Positions 1 to 9,977 of a DNA stretch of 64,000 nt are shown in pieces. The DNA comes from Pseudomonas protegens (GTDB lineage: Bacteria > Pseudomonadota > Gammaproteobacteria > Pseudomonadales > Pseudomonadaceae). The stretch covers positions 4,434,501 to 4,498,500 of the forward strand of contig NZ_CP031396.1 of NCBI RefSeq assembly GCF_003363755.1. Direction: 5' to 3'. The translations under genes were made by a program, and so were the position numbers. Numbering within the stretch: the stretch's first letter is position 1; every line of letters starts with the position of its first letter. The notes below the pieces were generated by a model. That model was not told the DNA's origin. It did not search any database and saw only the letters and a program-made list of their open reading frames with translations.

Positions 1-26
1 CGGCCGCCTTTCCTGGACCGCGCGAC

Positions 27-911
27 ATGCAGAAAAAACACCTGTTCCTGGCCTTGCTGGTGACGGCCTTGTGGGGCCTGAACTTCCCCATCACCAAGCT
101 TGGGCTGGCGAGTATCGATCCATTGCTGCTCACCGCCTTGCGCTTCACCCTGGCGGCCTTGCCCTGGATATTTCTGGTGCCGCGCCCGCCGGTAGGGTTT
201 GGCTGGCTGGCGGCCTACGGGCTGATTTTCGGCGTGGCCATGTGGGCGCTGATCAACCTGGGGATTGAGCAGGGCGTGGCGCCGGGCACGGCTTCGCTGT
301 TGATCCAGTTCAGCGCGTTTTTTTCCCTGGGCTGGGGCGTGTTGCTGTTCGGCGAGCGCCTGCGCTGGCAGCAGGTTCTGGCCACGGCCATTGCGCTGTG
401 GGGGCTGTTGCGGATCATCGGAGACAGCCCCGGGCACGCCACCAGCCTGGGTTACGCCTTGCTGCTGGTGAGTGCCTTCAGCTGGAGTGTGGGCAACGTC
501 ATCATCAAGCGTTGCGGGGTTCGCGAGGTGTTCGCCTTCGTGGTCTGGGCCAGCCTGTTTGCGCCGTTGCCGCTGCTGGCGTTGACCTGGATAAGCCATG
601 GCAGTGCGCCGTTTCTGCAATTGGCCGGGCAGGTGTCCGTCAGTGCGCTGCTGTCGCTGATGTTCCAGGTCTATGTGGCAACGCACTTCTGTTACTGGGG
701 CTGGAACCTGTTGCTGCGCGAGTATCCGGTCTCTCGGGTGGCGCCCTTGTCGTTGCTGATCCCGGTGTTCGGCATGGCCGGGTCGGTGTTGATCCTGGGG
801 CAGCGGGTCGGGGTCGATGAGGCTGTATCCATGGGCCTGATCCTGCTGGCGCTGGCCGTGGGGCAGTTCGACTGGCGCCGGTTTTCGGCCCTGGGGCGCC
901 GGTCCCTGTAG
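27..911 (+). CDS. EamA-family (DMT superfamily) membrane exporter
   Basis: The 294-residue protein is strongly hydrophobic and shows two tandem EamA repeats (about residues 5–135 and 145–280), which implies ten membrane segments. It starts with an export-type hydrophobic helix containing ALWGLNFP, and its second repeat contains SAFSWSVGN and SRVAPLSLLIPV. These patterns resemble E. coli EamA, an inner-membrane exporter of O-acetylserine and cysteine; the substrate here is not shown by the sequence. No good ribosome-binding site is visible before the ATG and the window begins only 26 bases upstream. The TAG stop forms the first three bases of the 146-bp repeat array that follows, so the gene end and the repeat boundary coincide. 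Confidence 0.85.
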   Translation: MQKKHLFLALLVTALWGLNFPITKLGLASIDPLLLTALRFTLAALPWIFLVPRPPVGFGWLAAYGLIFGVAMWALINLGIEQGVAPGTASLLIQFSAFFSLGWGVLLFGERLRWQQVLATAIALWGLLRIIGDSPGHATSLGYALLLVSAFSWSVGNVIIKRCGVREVFAFVVWASLFAPLPLLALTWISHGSAPFLQLAGQVSVSALLSLMFQVYVATHFCYWGWNLLLREYPVSRVAPLSLLIPVFGMAGSVLILGQRVGVDEAVSMGLILLALAVGQFDWRRFSALGRRSL

Positions 912-1720
912 CCGCTGCCGCAGGCTGCGAACGGCTCCGGAGGAGACGCGGCGATCTTGAAGACGCCAGAGGTTCGTCGGTCAATCGCCAAGCAAGGCCC
1001 TGCGGTCCTTTTCGCAGCTTCGCCGGCTCAGCAGCGGCTACAGGCGGCTTTGTGTAGCCGCTGCCGCAGGCTGCGAACGGCACCGGAGAAGACGCGGCGA
1101 TCTTGAAGACGCCAGAGGTTCGTCGGTCAATCGCCAAGCAAGGCCCTGCGGTCCTTTTCGCAGCTTCGCGGGCTCAGCAGCGGCTACAGGCGGCTTTGTG
1201 TGGCCGCTGCCGCAGGCTGCGAACGGCTCCGGAGGATACGCAGCGATCTTGAAGACGCCAGAGGCTCGTCGGTCAATCGCCAAGCAAGGCCCTGCGGTCC
1301 TTTTCGCAGCTTCGCGGGCTCAGCAGCGGCTACAGGCGGCTTTGTGTGGCCGCTGCCGCAGGCTGCGAACGGCTCCGGAGGATACGCGGCGATCTTGAAG
1401 ACGCCAGAGGCTCGTCGGTCAATAGCCAAGCAAGGCCCTGTGGTCCTTTTCGCAGCTTCGCGGGCTCAGCAGCGGCTACAGGCGGCTTTGTGTGGCCGCT
1501 GCCGCAGGCTGCGAACGGCACCGGAGGAGACGCGGCGATCTTGAAGACGCCAGAGGTTCGTCGGTCAATCGCCAAGCAAGGCCCTGCGGTCCTTTTCGCA
1601 GCTTCGCGGGCTCAGCAGCGGCTACAGGCGGCTTTGTGTAGCCGCTGCCGCAGGCTGCGAACGGCTCCGGAGGAGGCGCGGCGATCTTGAAGGCGCCGGA
1701 GGTTCGGCCGGTAATCATCA
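909..1720 (+). repeat. Tandem array of 146-bp palindrome-bearing repeats
   Basis: Five head-to-tail units start at 909, 1055, 1201, 1347 and 1493, exactly 146 bases apart, and a sixth, partial and more diverged copy runs from 1639 to about 1720. Each unit opens with T(A/G)GCCGCTGCCGCAGGCTG and closes with GCAGCGGCTACA plus a short spacer, so the ends of a unit are complementary. Across each junction GCAGCGGCTACA and TGTAGCCGCTGC can pair around a 10-base loop. Copies differ at only a few positions (for example GGAGGAGACG, GGAGAAGACG or GGAGGATACG). Because 146 is not a multiple of three, the short open frames inside shift from copy to copy and are not credible genes. The same element reappears at 63933. 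Confidence 0.95.
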
Positions 1721-1836
1721 AGTCGGTGGCGCAGGCGGGTTTCTTATCCTCGTTCAGTCACCGTTCAGGGGGATCGCGCGCACCATGTCCAGCCTTACGC
1801 CGAGCTTATGGCACGGCACTTTCTGGTGGGGCGAAG

Positions 1837-3477
1837 ATGGTTCGAGAAACGCGTTTCGGGATTGAGTCCTGGGGTATCTACCTGGTGGCCCTGCTGCTGT
1901 TCACCTTTGGCATCTGGGACGAGCAGCCCCAGGGTTTCGACGGCCGTTGGGCGCTGTTTCTGCAGGAGATGTTCCGTCACGGGCCGAGCCTGTTCCCCAC
2001 CACTTACGGCCAGCCCTATCCGGACTATCCGGCTACCGCGACCTTCTTCAGCTACCTGTTTGCCCAGGCTTTCGGTGCCCCCAATCACTTGGCCAATATC
2101 CTGCCCACCGCGCTGGCTTCGGCCGGGGTGCTGGCGTTGCTTTATCGCCTGCTGGCGCCCTCGGGGCGCACCTGGGCGCTGCTCGCGGTACTGCTGACGG
2201 CGCTGACCAGCCAGCTGTTGGACAAGTCCCGCTCGGTGTGCCTGGACCAGATGGTTTCACTGCTGTGCCTGGGGGCTTTCTACCTGCTGCACAGCGGCGA
2301 ACAGCGTGGCTCGCGGCTGCGGCCACTGATGGTGCTGCCGCTGTTCGTGCTGGCCTTCGCCATTCGCGGGCCCCTGGGGCTGGTGGAAGTCTGCGGGGTG
2401 GTCTGCACCTATTGGCTGTTGGGTGAGAGCCGTACCCAGGAGGCGCGCCGTATCTTGTTCAAGCGCGTGCTCGGCTACGGCTTCAGCGGCCTGCTGTTGC
2501 TGGCAGGCTGTTGGTGGCTGCTGCTGAAGCTGGCTTATCTCAGCGGTGGCGAGGCCTTTGTGCAGCAGGTCTACCACATGCAGGTGGGCGGGCGTCTGGA
2601 TGAGAGTGGCGAACCGTTCTACTTCTACTTTCAGTTGGCGTTGTACCGCTACTTCCCTGTGGTGCCCCTGGCCCTGGTGACGCTGTGGATGCTGCGCCAC
2701 CAAGTGTTCCGGCGCCATGCCGACCCGCAGCTGCGCCTGGTACTGCGTCTTGGCGCTTGCGGACTGATGATTCTGCTGGGCTTGTCGGTGCCGCATTTCA
2801 AACGCGCCTATTACATCTTGCCCATGGTGCCGATGTTCGCTGCAGTGGCCGCCTACGGCCTGCTCATGGCCCGGGGCAGAATGGGCAAGATGCGCAGTGC
2901 CTACCTGTGGCTGGTGGGTGTGTTGCCGGGGCTGTGCATCCTGGTGCTGTTGGTCCTTAAACACAGCTGGCACAAGCACGGTTACTGGCCGCCGGTGTCC
3001 ATGCCGTTGCTGATTGCGATCTTTGCCCTGCTGCAACTGCTGGCTCTGTACTGCTGGCGCAAGACCCTGGGCAGTTTCGGCCGGCGGCTGGTACTGCTCA
3101 GCGGCCTGGCCCTGGCGGCGCAATGGACGCTGCTGGTGGCAGTGGTGGACCCGGCCAAGGATCTGCAATTCGATACCCAGGGTTTTGTTTCCCAGGTGGA
3201 GCAACGGCGCGCGGCCGAACACGGCCCCCTGGTGTTCTTCAACCTGGGCCAGGACACCTGGGCCGTGCGCTACATGATGAACCTGGACCACGACGAACAG
3301 CCGCTGTTTGTCGCCGGCGATGCCCCCGGACAACTGGACACCTTGCCCCACGGCTCCTGGGTGATTGTGGCGCGCAAGGATCGAGAAAAGCTCCAGGGCA
3401 CCTCGCTGGAAAACCAGCAGCCGGTGTACGAGGGGCGCTTGAATGACAATCCCTGTTTGGTGTTTCAGTTGCAGTAA
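1837..3477 (+). CDS. ArnT/PMT-like membrane glycosyltransferase (GT-C fold)
   Basis: From the ATG at 1837 the protein is 546 residues with about a dozen hydrophobic segments and a soluble C-terminal tail. The first extracytoplasmic loop carries acidic residues in DEQPQGFDGRWALF followed by PDYPATATFF. This is the arrangement of family 39/83 enzymes, which transfer a sugar from a polyprenyl-phosphate carrier to lipid A or protein on the periplasmic face. The acceptor cannot be read from the sequence. The open frame continues upstream to 1687, but that part is translated repeat and junction DNA, so the internal ATG preceded by GGTGGGGCGA is preferred. No arn or other lipid A genes lie beside it. 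Confidence 0.75.
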   Translation: MVRETRFGIESWGIYLVALLLFTFGIWDEQPQGFDGRWALFLQEMFRHGPSLFPTTYGQPYPDYPATATFFSYLFAQAFGAPNHLANILPTALASAGVLALLYRLLAPSGRTWALLAVLLTALTSQLLDKSRSVCLDQMVSLLCLGAFYLLHSGEQRGSRLRPLMVLPLFVLAFAIRGPLGLVEVCGVVCTYWLLGESRTQEARRILFKRVLGYGFSGLLLLAGCWWLLLKLAYLSGGEAFVQQVYHMQVGGRLDESGEPFYFYFQLALYRYFPVVPLALVTLWMLRHQVFRRHADPQLRLVLRLGACGLMILLGLSVPHFKRAYYILPMVPMFAAVAAYGLLMARGRMGKMRSAYLWLVGVLPGLCILVLLVLKHSWHKHGYWPPVSMPLLIAIFALLQLLALYCWRKTLGSFGRRLVLLSGLALAAQWTLLVAVVDPAKDLQFDTQGFVSQVEQRRAAEHGPLVFFNLGQDTWAVRYMMNLDHDEQPLFVAGDAPGQLDTLPHGSWVIVARKDREKLQGTSLENQQPVYEGRLNDNPCLVFQLQ

Positions 3478-3547
3478 GTCCTTGGCAGCGAGTGGTGCGG
3501 GTCGTATTTTTGGCCCCTGCGATCCGCGTTGAAACCAGGGAGTGGTC

Positions 3548-4003
3548 ATGGAATGCCAAGTTCGTCCGGCCCTAGAGGCCGATGCCGCGAGGGTCAGCCA
3601 AGTGATCCTCGCGGCCTTGCTCACCAGCAATGCCCAGGACTATCCCGCCCATGTGATCGAGCGGGTGCAAGACAGCTTTACCCCGGACGCTGTCCTGCAA
3701 CTGATGCGGCGTCGGCAAATGTTCGTCGCCCTGGTGGACGGGAAACTGCTGGGCACCGCCAGCCTCGACGGGCGCGCGGTGCGCTCGGTGTTTGTCGATC
3801 CGGCGTACCACGGCCATGGCCTGGGCCGGCAACTGATGGCCGCGGTGGAGCAGGCGGCGCTGGACTCGGGTTTGACCTCGCTGGTGGTGCCCTCGTCGGT
3901 CACCGCCGAAGGCTTTTATGCGCGCCAGGGGTTTGTTCGGGTACGCGAGCATTACGAGGGCGAGGAGTTGACGCTGATCATGGAGCGGGGCCTGAGCCCT
4001 TGA
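3548..4003 (+). CDS. GNAT-family N-acetyltransferase
   Basis: This 151-residue protein has the GNAT core: an N-terminal strand-helix region, then VRSVFVDPAYHGHGLGRQLM (about residues 78–97), which contains the acetyl-CoA pyrophosphate-binding R/Q-x-x-G-x-G/A pattern as HGLGRQL. A C-terminal stretch, AEGFYARQGFVRV, is typical of the family. It should transfer acetyl from acetyl-CoA to an amine; the substrate is unknown. The ATG at 3548 is chosen over the in-frame GTG at 3542 because GGGAG ends at 3542, giving a normal spacing of five. It stands alone between the glycosyltransferase and terC. Confidence 0.85.
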   Translation: MECQVRPALEADAARVSQVILAALLTSNAQDYPAHVIERVQDSFTPDAVLQLMRRRQMFVALVDGKLLGTASLDGRAVRSVFVDPAYHGHGLGRQLMAAVEQAALDSGLTSLVVPSSVTAEGFYARQGFVRVREHYEGEELTLIMERGLSP

Positions 4004-4265
4004 GGAAGAACACGCGGGGCGGGCTTCTTCGGTGCTGATGCCGCTGCGAATTGAGCCCGCAGACTGGCGACCGCCGAGTGCGCTGGCGCCAGGTGATGAG
4101 CGCCACTGAGGTCTTGCAAATAGACATAACTTGCAACTCTTGCATTGTTGCGAAACCCCATGTGGCTATTTAGTTTTTTCCTCACAACGCCGGGCCCCTC
4201 TGACAGCTAATCGCTGCCATGTCGGAGTTGCAGTTTGTACAACTTCGACACTGGGAGGCGCACTC

Positions 4266-5258
4266 ATGACAGCCCTTGAATCCTTCTTTTTTGCTGAGTT
4301 CCTCGGCACCGCTACGTGGCTTTGGTTCGCGTTTATCAGCATCGTTGTCGGCCTGCTGGTCTTCGACCTTGGGGTGTTACACCGTGAGCATCGAGAAATC
4401 GGCGTTCGTGAAAGTCTGCTGCTGTCTGCGGGCTACATCGCGGCTGGCTTGCTGTTCGGCCTTTGGGTCTGGCAGGTCAAGGGCGGTGACGCCGGGATGG
4501 ATTTCTATACCGGCTTTCTGATCGAGAAATCGTTGTCGATGGACAACGTGTTCCTGATGGCGATGATCTTCAGCTTTCTGTCCATTCCGCGGCAGTATCA
4601 GCATGAGGTGCTGTTCTGGGGAATTCTCGGCGTGATAGTGCTACGCGCCATCATGATTGGCCTTGGTGCGGCGCTGATCGCCGAGTTCAGTTGGATTCTC
4701 TATGGGTTCGGCGTCTTCCTGCTGCTGACTGGGGTAAAGATGCTGTTCAGCAAGCTCGATGATCACCCCGACCTCAGCGAAAACCTGCTGGTGAAGTTCC
4801 TGCGCAAGCACATGCGGGTGACCGATCGCCTGCATGAAGGGCGCTTCTTCGTCCGCCAGGCCGATGCCAGTGGTACGTCCGTGGTCTGGGCCACGCCGTT
4901 GTTCCTGGCTCTGGTGCTGATCGAGTGCGCCGACCTGGTGTTCGCGGTGGACAGCGTCCCGGCGATCTTTGCCATCACCCAGGACCCGCTCATCGTCTAC
5001 ACCTCGAACATCTTCGCCATCCTCGGTCTGCGGGCGTTGTATTTCGCCCTGGCAGCGATGATTCACCGCTTCGCCTATCTCAAGTACGCCCTGGCGCTGG
5101 TGCTGGTGTTTATCGGCGGCAAGATCTTCATGGTCGGCATCATCGGCAAGATTCCAGCGGTCATTTCCTTGAGTGTGACCCTGGCTTTGCTGCTGGGCGG
5201 AGTGCTGGTATCGCTGTGGAAAACCCGCGGGCAGGTGTCTGCTGGTCCGCAGGTTTAG
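4266..5258 (+). CDS. TerC/Alx-family integral membrane protein
   Basis: The 330-residue protein has about nine membrane segments and the acidic intramembrane motifs of the TerC family: FDLGVLHREHREI near the N-terminus, EKSLSMDNVFLMA, and ECADLVFAVDSVPAIFAITQ in the second half. Family members such as E. coli Alx are linked to manganese export and pH response, and TerC itself to tellurite resistance. Here no other ter gene is present, so an Alx-like metal role is the better inference. The ATG at 4266 is preceded by GGGAGGCG at 4252–4259, which rules out the longer frame opening at 4131. The 260-base leader was inspected for a yybP-ykoY manganese riboswitch and its core was not found. Confidence 0.88.
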   Translation: MTALESFFFAEFLGTATWLWFAFISIVVGLLVFDLGVLHREHREIGVRESLLLSAGYIAAGLLFGLWVWQVKGGDAGMDFYTGFLIEKSLSMDNVFLMAMIFSFLSIPRQYQHEVLFWGILGVIVLRAIMIGLGAALIAEFSWILYGFGVFLLLTGVKMLFSKLDDHPDLSENLLVKFLRKHMRVTDRLHEGRFFVRQADASGTSVVWATPLFLALVLIECADLVFAVDSVPAIFAITQDPLIVYTSNIFAILGLRALYFALAAMIHRFAYLKYALALVLVFIGGKIFMVGIIGKIPAVISLSVTLALLLGGVLVSLWKTRGQVSAGPQV

Positions 5259-5286
5259 ATCCCGATGGACAGCGGCCTTCTTGGGT

Positions 5287-5425
5287 CATCAGACTCCTGG
5301 ACCGGGCGCGCATTCTCGACTGAGTGCGTGTCCGGTTTCATTCGACCGCTACACATCAGACTCCTCTATTTAGCGAGCATTTTCGCCTACCTAAATGAGT
5401 GTCTGGTTTCATCAGGCCACTACAG
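5287..5425. repeat. Degenerate tandem duplication, two copies of about 70 bp
   Basis: Copy A (5287–5353) and copy B (5354–5425) both begin with CATCAGACTCCT. Both continue through GCATT(C/T)TCG and TGAGT, and share GTC(C/T)GGTTTCAT and C(C/A)(A/G)CTACA near the end, with small insertions between. The match is clear but well eroded. It lies in the gap between terC and the 3' end of ssrA and has no reading frame. It is either an old local duplication or paired remnants of a small mobile or palindromic element. Confidence 0.6.
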
Positions 5426-5478
5426 TTCTTGTGGGTAGGGGACGCTTGGCAAGGGTAGCGGAGCGCTGAGTCCAGAAA

Positions 5479-5509
5479 CAACAAAGCCCGCACAAGGCGG
5501 GCTTTGTTG
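5479..5509 (-). terminator. Probable intrinsic terminator of ssrA
   Basis: A 13-bp perfect stem, CAACAAAGCCCGC (5479–5491) with GCGGGCTTTGTTG (5497–5509), lies just past the mature 3' end of tmRNA. The minus-strand transcript continues with TTTCTGG, a short and imperfect U tract. The position directly downstream of ssrA is the main support. Confidence 0.8.
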
Positions 5510-5519
5510 GTGCTTCGTT

Positions 5520-5913
5520 TGGTGGAGCCGGGGGGATTTGAACCCCCGTCCGCCAGTACTCCGCTGTCGGTACTACATGCTTAGCCGTGTCTATTGAGTT
5601 AACCCTCAGCGACCCGACGGGCAGGGTGCTTTGGGCGAGTTGTGTAAGTTTTAGCCGCTTCGTCCACAACGTACTGCACGGCGATTCTGTTCTATATGAC
5701 AATCATTTTGGGTTTACAGACATCCCCTGATGATTGCTGGACCCGAAGGTACCAGGGGGGAAGGGCTAAGGCTGCTTACGCAGCGAGAGCGTAATCCCCG
5801 TAGGTTTCGTCATTGGCAACTATAGGAAGTTGCAACAGTGGATTTACGAGTTCTGTTACCAACTCGGCATGCACCTAAAGTTTCGCAACCGGCGTCGAAT
5901 CCTAAACGGCCCC
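5520..5913 (-). ncRNA. ssrA: tmRNA (transfer-messenger RNA)
   Basis: Read on the minus strand, the RNA begins GGGGCCGTTTAGGATTCG and ends with a tRNA-Ala-like TTCAAATCCC…GGCTCCACCA. The first and last bases form the alanyl acceptor stem with the G–U pair that AlaRS recognises. The internal message at 5817–5776 encodes the degradation tag ANDETYGDYALAA followed by TAA, with the resume codon GCC. The length of 394 bases is normal for gamma-proteobacteria. The RNA rescues stalled ribosomes together with SmpB, whose gene lies about 9 kb to the right. The encoded CCA is present. Confidence 0.97.
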
Positions 5914-5945
5914 GAACCTGTTGTGCATTACCAACAGGTGGGCGG

Positions 5946-5975
5946 ATTCTACGCTAAGCGAGCGCAGAAGGCCAA
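5946..5975 (-). promoter_or_regulatory. Candidate sigma-70 promoter of ssrA
   Basis: On the minus strand TTGGCC (5975–5970) and TAGAAT (5951–5946) are separated by 18 bases. The –10 lies 33 bases before the mature tmRNA 5' end, leaving a short leader for RNase P to remove. The –35 overlaps a hairpin that may terminate the upstream gene. Confidence 0.45.
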
Positions 5976-5989
5976 CCCGAAGGTTGGCC
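5970..5989 (-). terminator. Hairpin after the small exported protein gene
   Basis: GGCCAACC (5970–5977) and GGTTGGCC (5982–5989) form a perfect 8-bp stem ten bases past the stop codon of the minus-strand gene at 6000–6287. There is no U tract, so termination may be weak; it separates that gene from ssrA. Confidence 0.5.
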
Positions 5990-5999
5990 GATGTATCGC

Positions 6000-6287
6000 C
6001 TATTGACCGCCCTTGGTGTTGTTCTGCAATTGCTGGATCGCCTGGGTGGTCAGGGAGATGCAGTTCTTGGTGCCTTCCTCGGTGCCTTTGGCCTGTTCGG
6101 CGGTGGCTTGCTGGACCTTGGCGTCGATGTCGCTGCTCAGGTCCGAGCTCATGGCCTCGGTGCTGACCTTGGCATCCTTGATCTTTTGCAGGTTGATCTG
6201 GCACAGGTCCTCTTGCCCGGCGGCAAACACCGGGGAGGCCAGCATCGCGGCGGTGATGAACAGTCCAGCCAGTGCGGAACGCTTCAT
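6000..6287 (-). CDS. Small exported protein of unknown function
   Basis: The 95-residue product begins with a textbook signal peptide (MKRSALAGLFITAAMLASPVFA, cleavage after AFA-like VFA at about residue 22). The remaining polar mature chain of about 73 residues has two cysteines (DLC and KNC) that could form a disulfide in the periplasm. Much of it is predicted helical and rich in alanine, glutamine and lysine (DAKVQQATAEQAKGTEEG). An AAGGAGAT ribosome-binding site sits upstream of the ATG. I do not recognise the family. It is a single-gene unit between ssrA and the end of the lactate operon. Confidence 0.8.
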   Translation of the reverse strand: MKRSALAGLFITAAMLASPVFAAGQEDLCQINLQKIKDAKVSTEAMSSDLSSDIDAKVQQATAEQAKGTEEGTKNCISLTTQAIQQLQNNTKGGQ

Positions 6288-6460
6288 GGTTATCTCCTTG
6301 ATCGCAGGGGCTCGGCGTTGCCGGTCAACAGGACGGGCGGCCGAGTGGGGCTAAGCCCTTTTTGTGCGGGCCTGGAAAATGGACTACAGCGGTGCGCCGG
6401 GGTTCTGTTTTTTTTGCGATGAACTGGAACAGCCGTTATCGCGTTTAAGCAGGCACAAAA

Positions 6461-6480
6461 AAGGGGCGAAGCCGCCCCTT
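6461..6480 (-). terminator. Intrinsic terminator of the lactate operon
   Basis: AAGGGGCG (6461–6468) pairs with CGCCCCTT (6473–6480) around a 4-base loop. On the minus strand the stem is followed by TTTTTGTG. It lies 18 bases after the dld stop codon and marks the operon end. Confidence 0.9.
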
Positions 6481-6498
6481 GTTGTCCTGCCCCTGAAG

Positions 6499-9305
<2,807 letters not shown>

Positions 9306-9309
<4 letters not shown>

Positions 9310-9977
9310 TGGTCCTCCAGGATCAGCACCACCAGGTCTTTCGGGCCGTGGGCGCCGTAAGCCAGGACTTGTTCGATATCAGCGGTCTTCGACGGGCCGG
9401 ACACCAGCAGCGCGTTGGTCGGCATGCCGGCGGCCCAGTTCATCTGTTGCTGCACCTGATAGAAGTTGTCGCGGATCTCGCTGGCCTTGAGCAGGGCGAA
9501 ATGCACCGGCGGCACCAGGCTCATCAGCCGCGGTTCTTCCCGGGTCGGCCAGAGGATCAGGCTGCCGGTGGCGGCGATCGCGCCCAGGGTGCCGGTGAGG
9601 CTGGCGGGGGTGTCGTTGAACAGCTCGGCCTTCCATTCTTCCACTGGCCGGTCGTAGGCCTTGAGCGCCGGCAGGTGCGGGTGCTCGGCCCAGTGCTGGG
9701 TGACCCGCTGGCCATGGGGCGTGCTCGGGGCGATCAGCAGGCTGGGCAGTTGGCGCTCCTGCAGCAGCCGGGCCAGCAGTTCAGGCCAGTCGGCGCCGGT
9801 GCTCAGGTGGATCTCGGTGTGCACCGCTTCCATCTGTTTGCGCAGTTGCGGGATGCGTTGTTCCGCCGTGTAGCTGTAAGGCTCGGTGACCAGCGCCTCG
9901 TCGAAGTTATCCACAATCGGCGTGGTGCCGGTCAGGCTGTTGCGCAGCTTGGCGAGGATGTTGTGTTTCGCGCTCAT
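9306..9977 (-). CDS. lutC: LutC/YkgG-family lactate utilisation protein
   Basis: This 223-residue protein is a LUD-domain (YkgG) protein, with the C-terminal pattern TNALLVSGPSKTADIEQVLAYGAHGPKDL that is diagnostic of the family. LutC is the third subunit of the LutABC (LldABC) iron–sulfur L-lactate oxidising complex of B. subtilis and some Pseudomonas, which converts L-lactate to pyruvate. It overlaps lutB by one base at its start and dld by four at its end. The gene context is its strongest functional support, since LutC itself has no metal motif. Confidence 0.88.

Noticed and set aside
909..1720. CRISPR array
   Set aside because: The units are contiguous and almost identical over 146 bases with no variable spacers, and there are no cas genes.
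1038..1721. Overlapping open frames of 81–114 codons inside the repeat array, on both strands
   Set aside because: They are the same repeat translated in successive frames, since 146 is not a multiple of three; no ribosome-binding sites and no plausible product.
4004..4265. yybP-ykoY manganese riboswitch before the TerC gene
   Set aside because: The conserved core, including GGGGAGUA and its paired partner, could not be found in the leader.
5259..5519. Integration (att) direct repeat of the ssrA 3' end
   Set aside because: No second copy of the tRNA-like 3' end was seen in the adjacent gap or nearby; only the unrelated 70-bp duplication is present.
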